Below are positions 9,129-17,859 of a stretch of DNA of 64,000 bases, in pieces. The stretch spans positions 62,001 to 126,000 of the forward strand of contig JAFVFY010000019.1 in assembly GCA_017475265.1 (NCBI GenBank), given 5' to 3'. The stretch's first letter is position 1. Every line of letters starts with the position of its first letter. This stretch comes from Prevotella sp. (GTDB lineage: Bacteria; Bacteroidota; Bacteroidia; Bacteroidales; Bacteroidaceae). Both the position numbers and the translations under genes were made by a program. A model generated the notes under the pieces. The model worked only from the letters and a program-made list of their open reading frames with translations, had not been told where the DNA came from and did not search any database.

Positions 9129-9368
9129 TCAGATGCCCAATGAACGGAACATATCCTCAGACGACGCAAATTTCTCTATGCGTCCTTCGCGGATGTCTTC
9201 CATCGATTGTTCCATACTTGAAAGCTGTCTGCGCTTCGGCTGGCTGACTTTGGTAACACCGCGAAGCATGCTGATGGCTTTCTTTATATCGCGTACCATA
9301 GACATGTCCTCGATGCTGACGGTGAGCACTCCTGGCTGGAGTGGCTGAGTGGTGGATGCTGTAATCAT
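9129..9368 (-). CDS. Antitoxin of a type II (YafQ-like) toxin-antitoxin pair
   Basis: A 79-residue protein directly upstream of the damaged YafQ-type toxin and read in the same direction. The order antitoxin then toxin and the size fit. The C-terminal part (SMEDIREGRIEKFASSEDMFRSLGI) resembles the Bacteroidales antitoxins that pair with YafQ-like toxins, in which the C-terminal arm wraps the toxin. The N-terminal part (VSIEDMSMVRDIKKAISML) may form the dimer and DNA-binding region. It is intact although its toxin appears disabled, so it could remain as an orphan antitoxin. Confidence 0.65.
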   Translation of the reverse strand: MITASTTQPLQPGVLTVSIEDMSMVRDIKKAISMLRGVTKVSQPKRRQLSSMEQSMEDIREGRIEKFASSEDMFRSLGI

Positions 9369-9430
9369 ATTCTTTGTTTGTCTACTATATCTATTTACGA
9401 AGCTATTTACCCGTTAAGCTCTTTGGATTC

Positions 9431-10393
9431 CTAATTCTTGAAGAGGCTGTCCACGAAGGCGCGGCGGTCGAAGAGCTGCAGGTCTTCCATGCCCTCGCCC
9501 AGGCCGATGTACTTCACGGGAACTTGCAGCTGGTCGCTGATGCCAATGACGACGCCGCCCTTTGCCGTGCCGTCAAGCTTGGTGATGGCAAGAGAAGTGA
9601 TTTGCGTGACGGCGGCAAACTGCTTGGCCTGCTCGAAAGCGTTCTGGCCGGTAGAGCCGTCGAGCACCAGAAGCACCTCGTCGGGGGCTCCGGGGAGCAC
9701 CTTCTTCATCACGTCCTTGATTTTCTTCAGCTCGTTCATCAGCCCCACCTTGTTGTGCAGACGTCCTGCGGTGTCGATGAGCACCACGTCGGCGTTGTTA
9801 GCCTTGGCACTCTGCAGGGTGTCGAAAGCCACCGAGGCGGGGTCGCTGCCCATCTGCTGCTTGACGACGGGCACCCCTACCCTCTCGCCCCAGATGACGA
9901 GCTGCTCCACGGCAGCGGCACGGAAGGTGTCGGCAGCACCGAGGTAGACCTTCTTGCCAGCCTGTTTGAACTGCCAGGCCAGCTTGCCAATGGTAGTGGT
10001 CTTGCCCACGCCGTTCACACCGACAACGAGGATGACGTAGGGGTCACCACTGTCTTCCCCTTGCGAGGCGTCGAGGGTGTTTTTCTCGGTCTCAGCCAGC
10101 AGGGCGGCAATCTCCTCACGCAGGATGTTGTTCAGCTCCGAGGTGGAGACATACTTGTCACGTGCCACGCGCTCCTCAATGCGCTTGATAATCTTCAACG
10201 TGGTGTCAACGCCAACATCGCTCGTAATAAGCACCTCCTCGAGATTGTCGAGCACGTCCTCGTCAACCTTCGACTTGCCCGCCACGGCGCGTGCCAGCTT
10301 GTCAAACACGGAGGTTTTGGTCTTCTCCAGGCCCTTGTCAAGTGTCTCCTGATTCTCTTGCTTCTTCTTCTTGAAAAAATCAAACAGTCCCAT
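9431..10393 (-). CDS. ftsY: Signal recognition particle receptor FtsY
   Basis: FtsY is the SRP receptor GTPase that delivers ribosome-nascent chain complexes to the Sec translocon at the inner membrane. The chosen start at 10393 (MGLFDFFKKKK) is the usual short amphipathic start of Bacteroidota FtsY; an upstream in-frame extension to 10453 lies over the promoter. The NG domain shows G1 (GVNGVGKTTTIGKLA), DTFRAAA, G3 (DTAGR) and G4 (TKLDGTAKGG). Length 320 residues is normal for the family without the long acidic A domain. Its promoter boxes are at 10422-10454. It is not part of a visible operon. Confidence 0.95.
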   Translation of the reverse strand: MGLFDFFKKKKQENQETLDKGLEKTKTSVFDKLARAVAGKSKVDEDVLDNLEEVLITSDVGVDTTLKIIKRIEERVARDKYVSTSELNNILREEIAALLAETEKNTLDASQGEDSGDPYVILVVGVNGVGKTTTIGKLAWQFKQAGKKVYLGAADTFRAAAVEQLVIWGERVGVPVVKQQMGSDPASVAFDTLQSAKANNADVVLIDTAGRLHNKVGLMNELKKIKDVMKKVLPGAPDEVLLVLDGSTGQNAFEQAKQFAAVTQITSLAITKLDGTAKGGVVIGISDQLQVPVKYIGLGEGMEDLQLFDRRAFVDSLFKN

Positions 10394-10421
10394 AAAACAA
10401 TAAATAATGTGTAATATGGGC

Positions 10422-10454
10422 GCAAAAGTACGAAGAAAAAACGACTCCCACAAA
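10422..10454 (-). promoter_or_regulatory. ftsY promoter
   Basis: On the minus strand, TTTG lies at 10454-10451 and TACTTTTGC at 10430-10422 with 20 bp between. This is one reason to prefer the ftsY start at 10393. Confidence 0.8.
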
Positions 10455-10478
10455 TGCTATAACATTTTTTTCGCCTTT

Positions 10479-13298
10479 TCAAACGATTTCTTTACAGGGA
10501 ATCCATATCCAGAAAGTGCAACCCTTACCCTCTCCTTCGCTCTCAAGTCCTATCTGACCTCCGCATCCCTGGGCTATGCTCTTGCAGATGGCGAGTCCCA
10601 AACCGGTGCCCTGCACGAAGTCGTTGAGCTTATAGAAGCGGTCGAAGACACGTGACTGTTTCTCCTTGGGAATACCTGCACCCGTGTCCTCGCAGAAGAT
10701 GTATAGTCCTTTTTCGGGATTGGGGGATGAGGAGTTAGAGGTGAGGGGAATGAACTTCCACCCCACTCGTATGTGTCCCTCGTGGGTGTACTTCACGGCG
10801 TTGGTGACGAAGTTGGTAATGACCTGCTGTATGCGACCCATGTCCAGTTCGGTGACGAAGCTGTCGGCAGGGCTTTCGGCAATGAACTTCACGCCAGGCT
10901 CCTGCACACGCTGCTCCAGCGACTGGCAGACAACGAGGAACTCCTGGGCAAAGTCCACCCGATGGGGCACGATGGCCAAGGGCTTGACGTCGAGCGAGGA
11001 AGCCTCGAAGATGTCGTTGATGAGGCGCATGAGCATGTCGCAGTTGTTGTGGATGATACTGATGAACTCCTTTCGCTCCTCAGGGTCGGTGACGGCCTGC
11101 AGCAGGTCTGAGAAACCCACGATGGCATTCAGCGGCGTGCGAATCTCATGGGTCATGTTTGCCAGGAAGGTGCTCTTGAGCATGGCAGAGTTCTCAGCAC
11201 GTGCTGTCTCCTCGCGCAGTTTCTCCTGCGCCTCCATGAGGTCGGTGATGTTTCTCACCACGCCGAAGAGTGTCTTCACCTTTCCGTTGGCATCGATAAG
11301 GGGCATTCCGCTGACAACATACCAGGCAGGAGTTTCAGTCACAGATGTGCGGTGCAGGAGACGTGTGACGTTGAAAGGCTTGCCCGACTGTATAATCTCA
11401 TGGTAGCTACGCATTACCTCCTCTCGCCCCACATCGTCATTTTTGTCTACATAATCATCGAGGGTCATGTGGAATTCCTCACCATGGAGCGTGCGCGAGA
11501 ACGAGATGAGCCGCTTCTCCATGTCCAGGTGCCAGACGTACATATTGCTGTTCTCCAACAGCGAACGCAGTTCTTGCTCGTAGCGCTGGTTGGCCTTGCT
11601 GGCATTGTCGAGCTCCTCGCGCCGCCGTTGCAGTTCAAGATACATCATTCGTTCCTCGGTGACGTCGCGGGCAGTAACGGCATAATAAAGTAGTTGGCCG
11701 TCCTCGTCGTGAATAAGTCTCAAACGCTGCTCAACATACTTGTCAAGCCCTAAGGCCGGGAAATACATGTGGGAACAAGTGTGGAAATTATCTCTCGAAT
11801 TGACATCAACGTCCTTGAAAGTATCGGTATCGAAGATATTGGTATTCCAGAAGAACTTCAGCGTCTCTTCGTCAAGACCACAAAGCTTCTTCATGTTCTC
11901 GTTGAGGTTGATAAGACGTCCGCCCTTGTCGTAGAACGACATGGCAATAAGTGAAGAGTCAAACATCTTCATGTATTGGCTGGTCAGCTCGCTGGCCTCC
12001 TGCTCCCGTCGCAGTTCCTCTGTGATGTCCTGCGCAATGATGACTATGTTCTTCGGTATGGGCAAGTGTCCCATTTCCGGATAGGAGAATCCCGTGACGG
12101 TGTGCCATTCAGGGTTCTCCTTCGTGCCGAAGTTCCACCGCAAGTGGTAGGGATAAGGCTTTCCCTTCAGTTTGCTTATGACTTCACGACGCAAGACCAT
12201 GGCATCGCGGTCGTCGGGATGTATGTACTCCATCATCTGCTGCATGGTGATACCCTCGTCAGGGATGGCATGTCCATGCTGGTTGGTGACCCGGTTGTGT
12301 CGCAGGTTGTTGGTGATGACAGAGAAGTTACCCATGTTCAGCGCCTGTCGCATCATGGTCTCGGTGACACTGTTGCGCTGCAAGACCTTCTTCATGCGAA
12401 CGACGGCAATCCTGTAGACGACGAATACGAAGAGTGCCAGCAGCAACACAGCGAGCCCATAGTACCACACCTTGAGGCTCGTGTGCTTGGCAGCACGGTC
12501 GGGATGGAACCATCGCTCACGAATGATGTTTATCTTGCCACTCTGCTGCAGTCGGGCATACTGGTTGTCTATGTCTTCCATGAGCAGGGAGTCGTAGCCA
12601 ACGAAATGTATCTCCTTTGCCTCAATGTCGAGGGAGTCTATGACCACGTTCTCCAAGTTGAACTCCCTTATTTTCCACCTCAGCGGTTCCATTCCCAAGA
12701 GGAAATAGGCCAGCTTGCCGCTCTCCAGTTCTCCAAGGGCCTCGCGTCCGGTGTAAACTTCCAGATGGTTCTTGGCCGTGAAGCGCGAAACAACATCGAA
12801 GGGCAGGGAGTCGTTGATAACGTTGACGGCAATCTTCTGGCCTTCTATCTGGTCTGCCCGCGATATGGGCCGCGAACTGCGGTTACGCGCAAGCACGAAA
12901 CGGTTATAGCCCAGTATGCTCAACGAGCGACAGTAGGGCTTACCCGTGAAGCGCTCTCCATAGTCCACGATAAGGTCTACCTTGTGGCACAAGAAGGAGT
13001 CTACGGCCTGCTGACGGGAACCCATGACATACTTGTAAGGCTTGTCCAGTTCCTTGAGGATGGCATCGAGCACTTCTATGCAGAATCCTTCGTTCTGTAA
13101 CTTGTTGCTCCTGTATTCGTAAGGTGCGAAATCCCAGTCGCAGGCGATGGTCAGCGTATCGTCCTCGGCTGCAGTAGAAGTGACAAGTGACAAGTGACAG
13201 GTGACAAGTATGATTACCACAGACCTTATCTGCAGCAGAAGAGTTCTGAAAATATTATCAATCCTAACCATACTTGTCATTTTATCTCTAAAAATCAC
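10479..13298 (-). CDS. Sensor histidine kinase with periplasmic solute-binding domain and PAS domains
   Basis: Up to 939 residues. A signal/anchor segment (about 24-42) is followed by a family-3 solute-binding domain (about 48-275, CDWDFAPYEYRSN through RERWFHPDRA), a membrane helix (about 282-303) and several PAS domains (about 330-690). The histidine kinase core has the phospho-acceptor H717 in ANMTHEIRTPLN. The ATPase domain has the N-box TNFVTNAVKYT, DTGAGI and GTGLGLAI. This BvgS-like layout suggests sensing of a small periplasmic ligand such as an amino acid. No receiver domain is fused. The GTG at 13298 overlaps the stop of the upstream kinase (GTGA); an ATG at 13280 is the alternative. 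A 7-bp repeat (13180-13210) encodes part of the signal segment. Confidence 0.88.
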   Translation of the reverse strand: MIFRDKMTSMVRIDNIFRTLLLQIRSVVIILVTCHLSLVTSTAAEDDTLTIACDWDFAPYEYRSNKLQNEGFCIEVLDAILKELDKPYKYVMGSRQQAVDSFLCHKVDLIVDYGERFTGKPYCRSLSILGYNRFVLARNRSSRPISRADQIEGQKIAVNVINDSLPFDVVSRFTAKNHLEVYTGREALGELESGKLAYFLLGMEPLRWKIREFNLENVVIDSLDIEAKEIHFVGYDSLLMEDIDNQYARLQQSGKINIIRERWFHPDRAAKHTSLKVWYYGLAVLLLALFVFVVYRIAVVRMKKVLQRNSVTETMMRQALNMGNFSVITNNLRHNRVTNQHGHAIPDEGITMQQMMEYIHPDDRDAMVLRREVISKLKGKPYPYHLRWNFGTKENPEWHTVTGFSYPEMGHLPIPKNIVIIAQDITEELRREQEASELTSQYMKMFDSSLIAMSFYDKGGRLINLNENMKKLCGLDEETLKFFWNTNIFDTDTFKDVDVNSRDNFHTCSHMYFPALGLDKYVEQRLRLIHDEDGQLLYYAVTARDVTEERMMYLELQRRREELDNASKANQRYEQELRSLLENSNMYVWHLDMEKRLISFSRTLHGEEFHMTLDDYVDKNDDVGREEVMRSYHEIIQSGKPFNVTRLLHRTSVTETPAWYVVSGMPLIDANGKVKTLFGVVRNITDLMEAQEKLREETARAENSAMLKSTFLANMTHEIRTPLNAIVGFSDLLQAVTDPEERKEFISIIHNNCDMLMRLINDIFEASSLDVKPLAIVPHRVDFAQEFLVVCQSLEQRVQEPGVKFIAESPADSFVTELDMGRIQQVITNFVTNAVKYTHEGHIRVGWKFIPLTSNSSSPNPEKGLYIFCEDTGAGIPKEKQSRVFDRFYKLNDFVQGTGLGLAICKSIAQGCGGQIGLESEGEGKGCTFWIWIPCKEIV
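13180..13210. repeat. Heptamer repeat in the signal segment of a kinase gene
   Basis: Four GTGACAA-type units, translated on the minus strand as part of ILVTCHLSLVTS, at the probable end of the signal/anchor segment. Confidence 0.75.
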
Positions 13299-16090
13299 TT
13301 CCTGACCATCGACTCTACCTCACACGGTATGGTAACCCATACGGTGGTTCCCTTTCCCACTTCGCTGGTGATGTCTATGTTACCTCCCATGAGCGATGCC
13401 AGCTCCTTACAAATAGGCAGTCCCAGTCCTGTGCTGTTATTTCCCGAAGGCGTGTTGAATCGCTCGAAGATGTGTTCAAGCACGTCCTTGGATATGCCTT
13501 CGCCCGTATCGTCGACCCCCAGGACAAGCCTTCCTCCGATATACTCGTAACGTACACGCACCCTTCCGTGGTATGTGTGTTGGACGGCGTTGTGCAGCAG
13601 CTGCTCCAGGATGCGACCCAAGTTGGTAAGGTCTATGATGAGCACCAGCTGCTCGTAGAGGTTCTCCACATCGTAGATGACACCATCCCTGCGACCTTCG
13701 AGCCATCCGTTGTGACAGAGGCCGTCGATGGCCTTGGCGAAGTCTGTCTCACGTTTGGTCGACTCCACCATCTTCGCATCGAGTCGTGAGAGGAAGAGAA
13801 TGTCGTTCACCAGTTTGAGCAGATAGGCCGAGTTTTCCTTGATAGTGTCTATGCATGCCGGCTCGTCGGCAGGGTCATGTTCTCTCTCAAACATCTCCGC
13901 GCTCTTCACGACGATGTCGAGCGGAGTGCGAATGGCAAAGCACATGTTATGGAGGAACTTCATCTTCAGCTGCTCCACCTCTTGTGCCTTCTCCGTCTCC
14001 AGTTTCAGCTGTTGCTCCGTATGCTTGATTTCCGTGACATCGCGGCAAACGCCCTCGTAGGCCGTCACATGTCCCTGTTTGTCAACGACGGGGAACATCT
14101 GCACCAGCAGACAAACCGTCTGGCCGCCCTTCACACGCAGCCGTGTGCGAATATCACCATAGCATGAAACCTTCGTGCGGCGGTCCATAGTGCGGATAAG
14201 GCGCATCACCTGGGGGAGTGACTCAGCATCGGTGAGTTCTATACAACGCTGCTGTGTTAGCATGTACTGCACCTCGTGCATACGATGAAAGATGGTGAAC
14301 ACATGGGTGTCGGGCGAGTAGGTAACAATGCGCACACCACCTACCTGAAGTACGTAGTTGATGTTGTTCACATACTCACCCAGCTCGTCCAAGGCCTGTC
14401 GCAGGTCTTTCAGACCTTTGGTAAGCTGCACGTATGTGCGTGCCACCTCAGTAACTTCGCGGCCCGTGGTAAGAACACCCAAAGGCTTCTGGTCACGGTC
14501 AAAGACTGGAAGTACCTGCATTTCGTAGAACCGGCTCTCAGCATTGGGGTGCTGGTTTTCAGGCAATGGTGTTCCGTCGGCAGTCATCGCCAAGGTAGCA
14601 TATCGGTAGGAGAGAACGTCATCGTCGGGGAAGAAATCCTTTACATTGTAGTGCTTGGTACGGGCTTCCGCAAGTGTTACATGGAAGGTACTCTGCGCGC
14701 GCTTGTTCATATTTATTACGTCGCCCTGGCTGTTGCAGTAAATCATGTCTACCATGGCCGTGCTGAACACTGCCCGATAGCGACTCATCAGCTCGTTGGC
14801 CTTGCGCTGCTTGTTGATTTCTTCGGTGGCATCACGCTCTGTACAGATAATGACCGCAGGCTTACCCTTGATGCTCTCCAGCACAGAGAGCGTCACGCTG
14901 AAGATGTGGTTCTCCATGTCAGCCGTAGCCACGTCGGTGATGTGCATCTGGAGGGATACCTCCTCCTTCTCCTTGTCGATGAGCTGCTGAATGGCAGCAT
15001 GAAGCTGGTCCACCTCTGCGGGCCAGTAGCGGCGTGCGAAGGCTGTGGTCGTTATCATCTCCTGAGTACGGGCATCGTCACCATACCATCTGACAAAGTC
15101 CTTACCCACCTCGTAGGTCCAGATTTTCACCTGACAGGTCTTCAGCACCAAGGCGAGGCGGTTGATTCTACGGCGTCCATCGGCAGTGGCCCGACGCTCA
15201 CGAAGATGGTAGACAACGGAGGCAATGGTCAGCAGCAGGGCAATGATACAGAGGCCATAGACCACATACCAAAGCCACGCCGGCGTCTCATTCTCAGCAG
15301 CCTCCTCAGGGTAGAACCACTTCATCTCCAGCGGCTGCAGACGGTCACTGGCTTTCAGGATGGAGTACGCTTCATCGAGCTTGGCGAGCAGCGTGCTGTC
15401 ATTGCTCATGAAGCGGTATTCGCCCGAAGGTATGTCTACGGGCGAAAGGGTAAGGTTCGAGGCGTGATACTTGTGTATGAGCCATTTCAGCGACATAGTG
15501 TTCCAGAGCACCTGCCCGCTGTTCTCGGCACTGGCTATCTGTATGGCCAGTCCCATGTCGTCGAAGGGTTGCGCGTTGAGCCCCCAGCCGTGATCCTGCA
15601 TCATGTGATGGCTGAAGCTGCCGGTATGGACGATGACCTGCTGCGTGGCCAGGTCGCTGATGTTGTGCACCGTCTGCTTGTAGTCCGAGGGATGGGCCAC
15701 GCTATGGGTGAACAGGTGGACGACGGTCTTGCCGTAATGGCGCGTATAGTCATCGTGGAAACCGGCCATCATGCCCAGCATCAAGTCCGACTGCCCGTTC
15801 AGCAAGTCCTCCAATGCCTGCGAAGTGGGTTTCAGCCGAATCACGTAGGGAATGTCCAGTTCTTTGAAGAGAAGGCTGAGCAGCTCCACGTTGTAGCCCG
15901 TGGGCTTGCCATTGTCATCGAGAAACACGTAAGGCCACAAGTCCCAGGCATCCTCATAGACCAACGGATTCTCCTCGGTGTACTCCCGTGGCTCATACTT
16001 CTGGCTGTCACTCTGGGCAAAGGTTCCAGAGGCTACAACAAGCAGCATGAGCATGGCAAACAGACGAAGGACTATGATTCCTGGCTTCAT
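13295..16090 (-). CDS. Solute-binding-domain sensor kinase with a degenerate H-box
   Basis: This protein of about 931 residues starts at 16090 (MKPGIIVLRLFAML) with a signal peptide, placed just after a consensus promoter; an upstream in-frame ATG at 16129 would overlap that promoter. Residues about 40-265 form a family-3 solute-binding domain (LWPYVFLDDNGKPTGYNVEL), followed by a membrane helix (WLWYVVYGLCIIALLLTIA) and PAS-like domains. The H-box reads HNMCFAIRTPLD, with F718 where the phospho-acceptor His belongs. The ATPase motifs (LLHNAVQHT, DDTGEGI, GLGLPI) are intact. It may bind ATP and act in trans on, or with, the coupled intact kinase downstream, with which it overlaps by GTGA. That partnership is inference. 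Confidence 0.85.
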   Translation of the reverse strand: MKPGIIVLRLFAMLMLLVVASGTFAQSDSQKYEPREYTEENPLVYEDAWDLWPYVFLDDNGKPTGYNVELLSLLFKELDIPYVIRLKPTSQALEDLLNGQSDLMLGMMAGFHDDYTRHYGKTVVHLFTHSVAHPSDYKQTVHNISDLATQQVIVHTGSFSHHMMQDHGWGLNAQPFDDMGLAIQIASAENSGQVLWNTMSLKWLIHKYHASNLTLSPVDIPSGEYRFMSNDSTLLAKLDEAYSILKASDRLQPLEMKWFYPEEAAENETPAWLWYVVYGLCIIALLLTIASVVYHLRERRATADGRRRINRLALVLKTCQVKIWTYEVGKDFVRWYGDDARTQEMITTTAFARRYWPAEVDQLHAAIQQLIDKEKEEVSLQMHITDVATADMENHIFSVTLSVLESIKGKPAVIICTERDATEEINKQRKANELMSRYRAVFSTAMVDMIYCNSQGDVINMNKRAQSTFHVTLAEARTKHYNVKDFFPDDDVLSYRYATLAMTADGTPLPENQHPNAESRFYEMQVLPVFDRDQKPLGVLTTGREVTEVARTYVQLTKGLKDLRQALDELGEYVNNINYVLQVGGVRIVTYSPDTHVFTIFHRMHEVQYMLTQQRCIELTDAESLPQVMRLIRTMDRRTKVSCYGDIRTRLRVKGGQTVCLLVQMFPVVDKQGHVTAYEGVCRDVTEIKHTEQQLKLETEKAQEVEQLKMKFLHNMCFAIRTPLDIVVKSAEMFEREHDPADEPACIDTIKENSAYLLKLVNDILFLSRLDAKMVESTKRETDFAKAIDGLCHNGWLEGRRDGVIYDVENLYEQLVLIIDLTNLGRILEQLLHNAVQHTYHGRVRVRYEYIGGRLVLGVDDTGEGISKDVLEHIFERFNTPSGNNSTGLGLPICKELASLMGGNIDITSEVGKGTTVWVTIPCEVESMVRK

Positions 16091-16184
16091 ATCGCGTGCA
16101 AAGATACACATTAATACAATAATGTCCAAATTTTTAGGGAAAAAGTTTGGCCATCACGCTTGAAAACCGTACCTTTGCAACTCA
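16091..16184. promoter_or_regulatory. Divergent promoters of the kinase pair and xerD
   Basis: Minus strand: TTTG at 16130-16127 and TATCTTTGC at 16106-16098, with 20 bp between. Plus strand: TTTG at 16146-16149 and TACCTTTGC at 16170-16178, with 20 bp between. The two promoters face away from each other. Confidence 0.8.
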
Positions 16185-17117
16185 ATGGCAGAAACATCGA
16201 CCACCGACGAGAACATCATGGCGGCCTACCGCCGATACCTGCGTCTACAGCGAAACGTTTCGAGGAATACCCTCGACGCCTACCTGCTCGATGCCTCAAA
16301 GCTTCTCACATACTTAGAGGGTAGCGGCAAGGTGCTCACGGAGGTGACGCTCGACGACCTGCAGCTGTTCCTGCACTACCTCCACGACATCGGCATCGGG
16401 CCGCGCTCCACCTGCCGCATCGTCAGCGGGGCAAAGTCGCTCTTCCGCTTCATGCTCCTCGACGGCTACATAGAGAACGACCCCTCGGAACTATTGGAGA
16501 ACCCAACTATAGGCGAACATCTGCCAGAGTTCCTCACACCCGCCGAGGTAGACCTCCTGGAGGACTCCATAGACCTTTCGAAGCCTGAGGGCCACCGCAA
16601 CCGCGCCATCATCGAGGTACTCTTCTCCTGCGGCCTGCGCGTGTCAGAGCTGGTGAACCTGAAGTTCTCAGACGTATACCCCGAAGAGCGCTACGTCCGC
16701 ATCATGGGCAAGGGTGCGAAGGAACGGCTGGTTCCCATCAGCGAGCGGGCACTCCATGAGATTGACAACTACATGCCTTGGCGGCAGACGCTGAAAATCA
16801 AGAAGGGTGAGGAGGACTACGTCTTCCTGAACCGCCGGGGGTCGCACCTCACCCGCGTGATGATTCTCATCATGCTCAAACGTCAGGCCGAGGAAGCAGG
16901 GCTGCAAAAGGTCATCTCCCCCCACACGCTGCGCCACTCCTTTGCCACAGCCCTCCTCGAGGGCGGTGCCGACCTGCGCGTCATCCAGGTGCTACTCGGT
17001 CATGAGTCCATCGGCACCACGGAAATCTACACCCACCTCTCCATGAACACCCTGCGCGAGGAGGTGCTGCTCCATCACCCGCGTAACGTAATCAGTCATG
17101 CAAGATCCCAGACCTAA
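16185..17117 (+). CDS. xerD: Site-specific tyrosine recombinase XerD
   Basis: XerD resolves chromosome dimers at the dif site together with a XerC partner at the division septum. The 310-residue protein has the N-terminal SAM-like core-binding domain (about 10-95). The catalytic domain has R152 (GLRVSEL), K176 (GKGAKE), H247 and R250 (HTLRHSF), H273 (LLGHES) and the nucleophile Y282 (EIYTHLS), all present. Length and motifs fit the housekeeping enzyme rather than a transposon integrase. It has its own consensus promoter and is divergent from the kinase pair. No dif site was identified in the window. Confidence 0.9.
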   Translation: MAETSTTDENIMAAYRRYLRLQRNVSRNTLDAYLLDASKLLTYLEGSGKVLTEVTLDDLQLFLHYLHDIGIGPRSTCRIVSGAKSLFRFMLLDGYIENDPSELLENPTIGEHLPEFLTPAEVDLLEDSIDLSKPEGHRNRAIIEVLFSCGLRVSELVNLKFSDVYPEERYVRIMGKGAKERLVPISERALHEIDNYMPWRQTLKIKKGEEDYVFLNRRGSHLTRVMILIMLKRQAEEAGLQKVISPHTLRHSFATALLEGGADLRVIQVLLGHESIGTTEIYTHLSMNTLREEVLLHHPRNVISHARSQT

Positions 17118-17159
17118 AAAGCATTTTTCCCGTTCCATCCAAATTTTCTGGCAGTTTTC

Positions 17160-17191
17160 TTTGCCGATTCACAAACTTTTCGTAATTTTGC
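17160..17191 (+). promoter_or_regulatory. Promoter in front of a non-coding region
   Basis: TTTG at 17160-17163 and TAATTTTGC at 17183-17191 are separated by 19 bp, a full match to the Bacteroidota consensus, although no credible protein gene follows. Confidence 0.65.
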
Positions 17192-17196
17192 ACCGT

Positions 17197-17507
17197 CACT
17201 TGTAGGGGCTGGCCCCGTGCCTGCCCGCATGACTGCGAAGAGCCGCAGGACGTGGACGGGTGACCATATATATGAGAAAGACGTTTTCAAACGCCTGTCG
17301 TTGTGCATAACGAATCTCGCAAATCCGTAAACTCACAACAAGCAGATGACAGCCGAAACGTCTACGGGGTACGCTTATATACCTATAATATATAATATTA
17401 CGTACTGGCGTGGGCTAACTGCGTTGTCTATCCTGTGTGAGTTGGGCAATGCGAGAGCCAGTTATGCCAGGGTAGGCGAAAGAGACAGACACCTACGACT
17501 TTTTTTG
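17197..17507 (+). ncRNA. Candidate structured non-coding RNA of about 310 nt, family not recognised
   Basis: A consensus promoter ends at 17191. Inside lie ordered complementary segments: GACGTTT (17280-17286) with AAACGTC (17356-17362), CTGTC (17295-17299) with GACAG (17348-17352), and GTTGTG (17300-17305) with CACAAC (17334-17339), all nested. Other hairpins are CTGCG-CGCAG near 17233-17248 and AACTG (about 17417) with CAGTT (about 17459). A short stem (GTAGG 17472-17476 with CCTAC 17492-17496) followed by seven T residues may end transcription. It lacks the marks of tmRNA (GGTTCGA), RNase P RNA or SRP RNA that I would recognise. A short GTAG-flanked hairpin at 17202 could instead be REP-derived. 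Confidence 0.45.
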
Positions 17508-17592
17508 TATATATGCGGGGCAGGACGCAGTAATTGGCAACGCCATTTCCGAGCAGAGCCCGCCTACCCTTTCCAAGCGTTGCAATCTAAGC

Positions 17593-17625
17593 ACTGAATT
17601 AGGGCGTTGCCAACCCTAATTCAGT
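17593..17625. repeat. Perfect 12-bp inverted repeat
   Basis: ACTGAATTAGGG and CCCTAATTCAGT flank a 9-nt loop (CGTTGCCAA). There is no clear T-tract, so it could be a protein-binding site, a REP-like hairpin or a weak terminator. Confidence 0.7.
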
Positions 17626-17725
17626 ACTTTGATAATATAATCCTCTGCGGAAGACTTATTTTAAGGAATTTAGGAATCAAGGAATGGCTGCCGGTGCTCT
17701 TGCTGAACATACCCATATCCCTTTG

Positions 17726-17813
17726 CTGAGCTAACCAGCTGACAAGGCTGATCCTCCTCAGCTAGTTTGCTGAGCCTCCTCGGCTGGTTTGCTCATCAAA
17801 ACCATAGCTTTTT
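17726..17813. repeat. Array of four 22-bp units
   Basis: Units begin at 17726, 17748, 17770 and 17792. The middle units have palindromic cores (GCTGA...TCAGC). The last unit shares the word TCAAAACCATAGCTTTT (nearly) with units of the 43756 array, linking the two arrays. The remaining bases of the 17508-17859 gap hold no gene that I can support. Confidence 0.7.
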
Positions 17814-17859
17814 TTATTCAACAAAAGTACTGCCCTCTGCCATTCTGCGTAGAGGACTT

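Noticed and set aside
9374-10414. Plus-strand open frame of 346 codons
   Set aside because: Antisense to ftsY, whose GTPase motifs are unmistakable.
14276-16114. Plus-strand open frame of 612 codons
   Set aside because: Antisense to a sensor kinase with clear domains; the frame is His/Val-rich and has no recognisable motif.
17114-17308. Minus-strand 64-codon frame
   Set aside because: It overlaps a consensus plus-strand promoter and hairpins and has no homology signal I can recognise.
17346-17597. Small protein gene of 83 codons downstream of xerD
   Set aside because: It overlaps the candidate structured RNA and hairpins, has odd composition and no recognisable motif.
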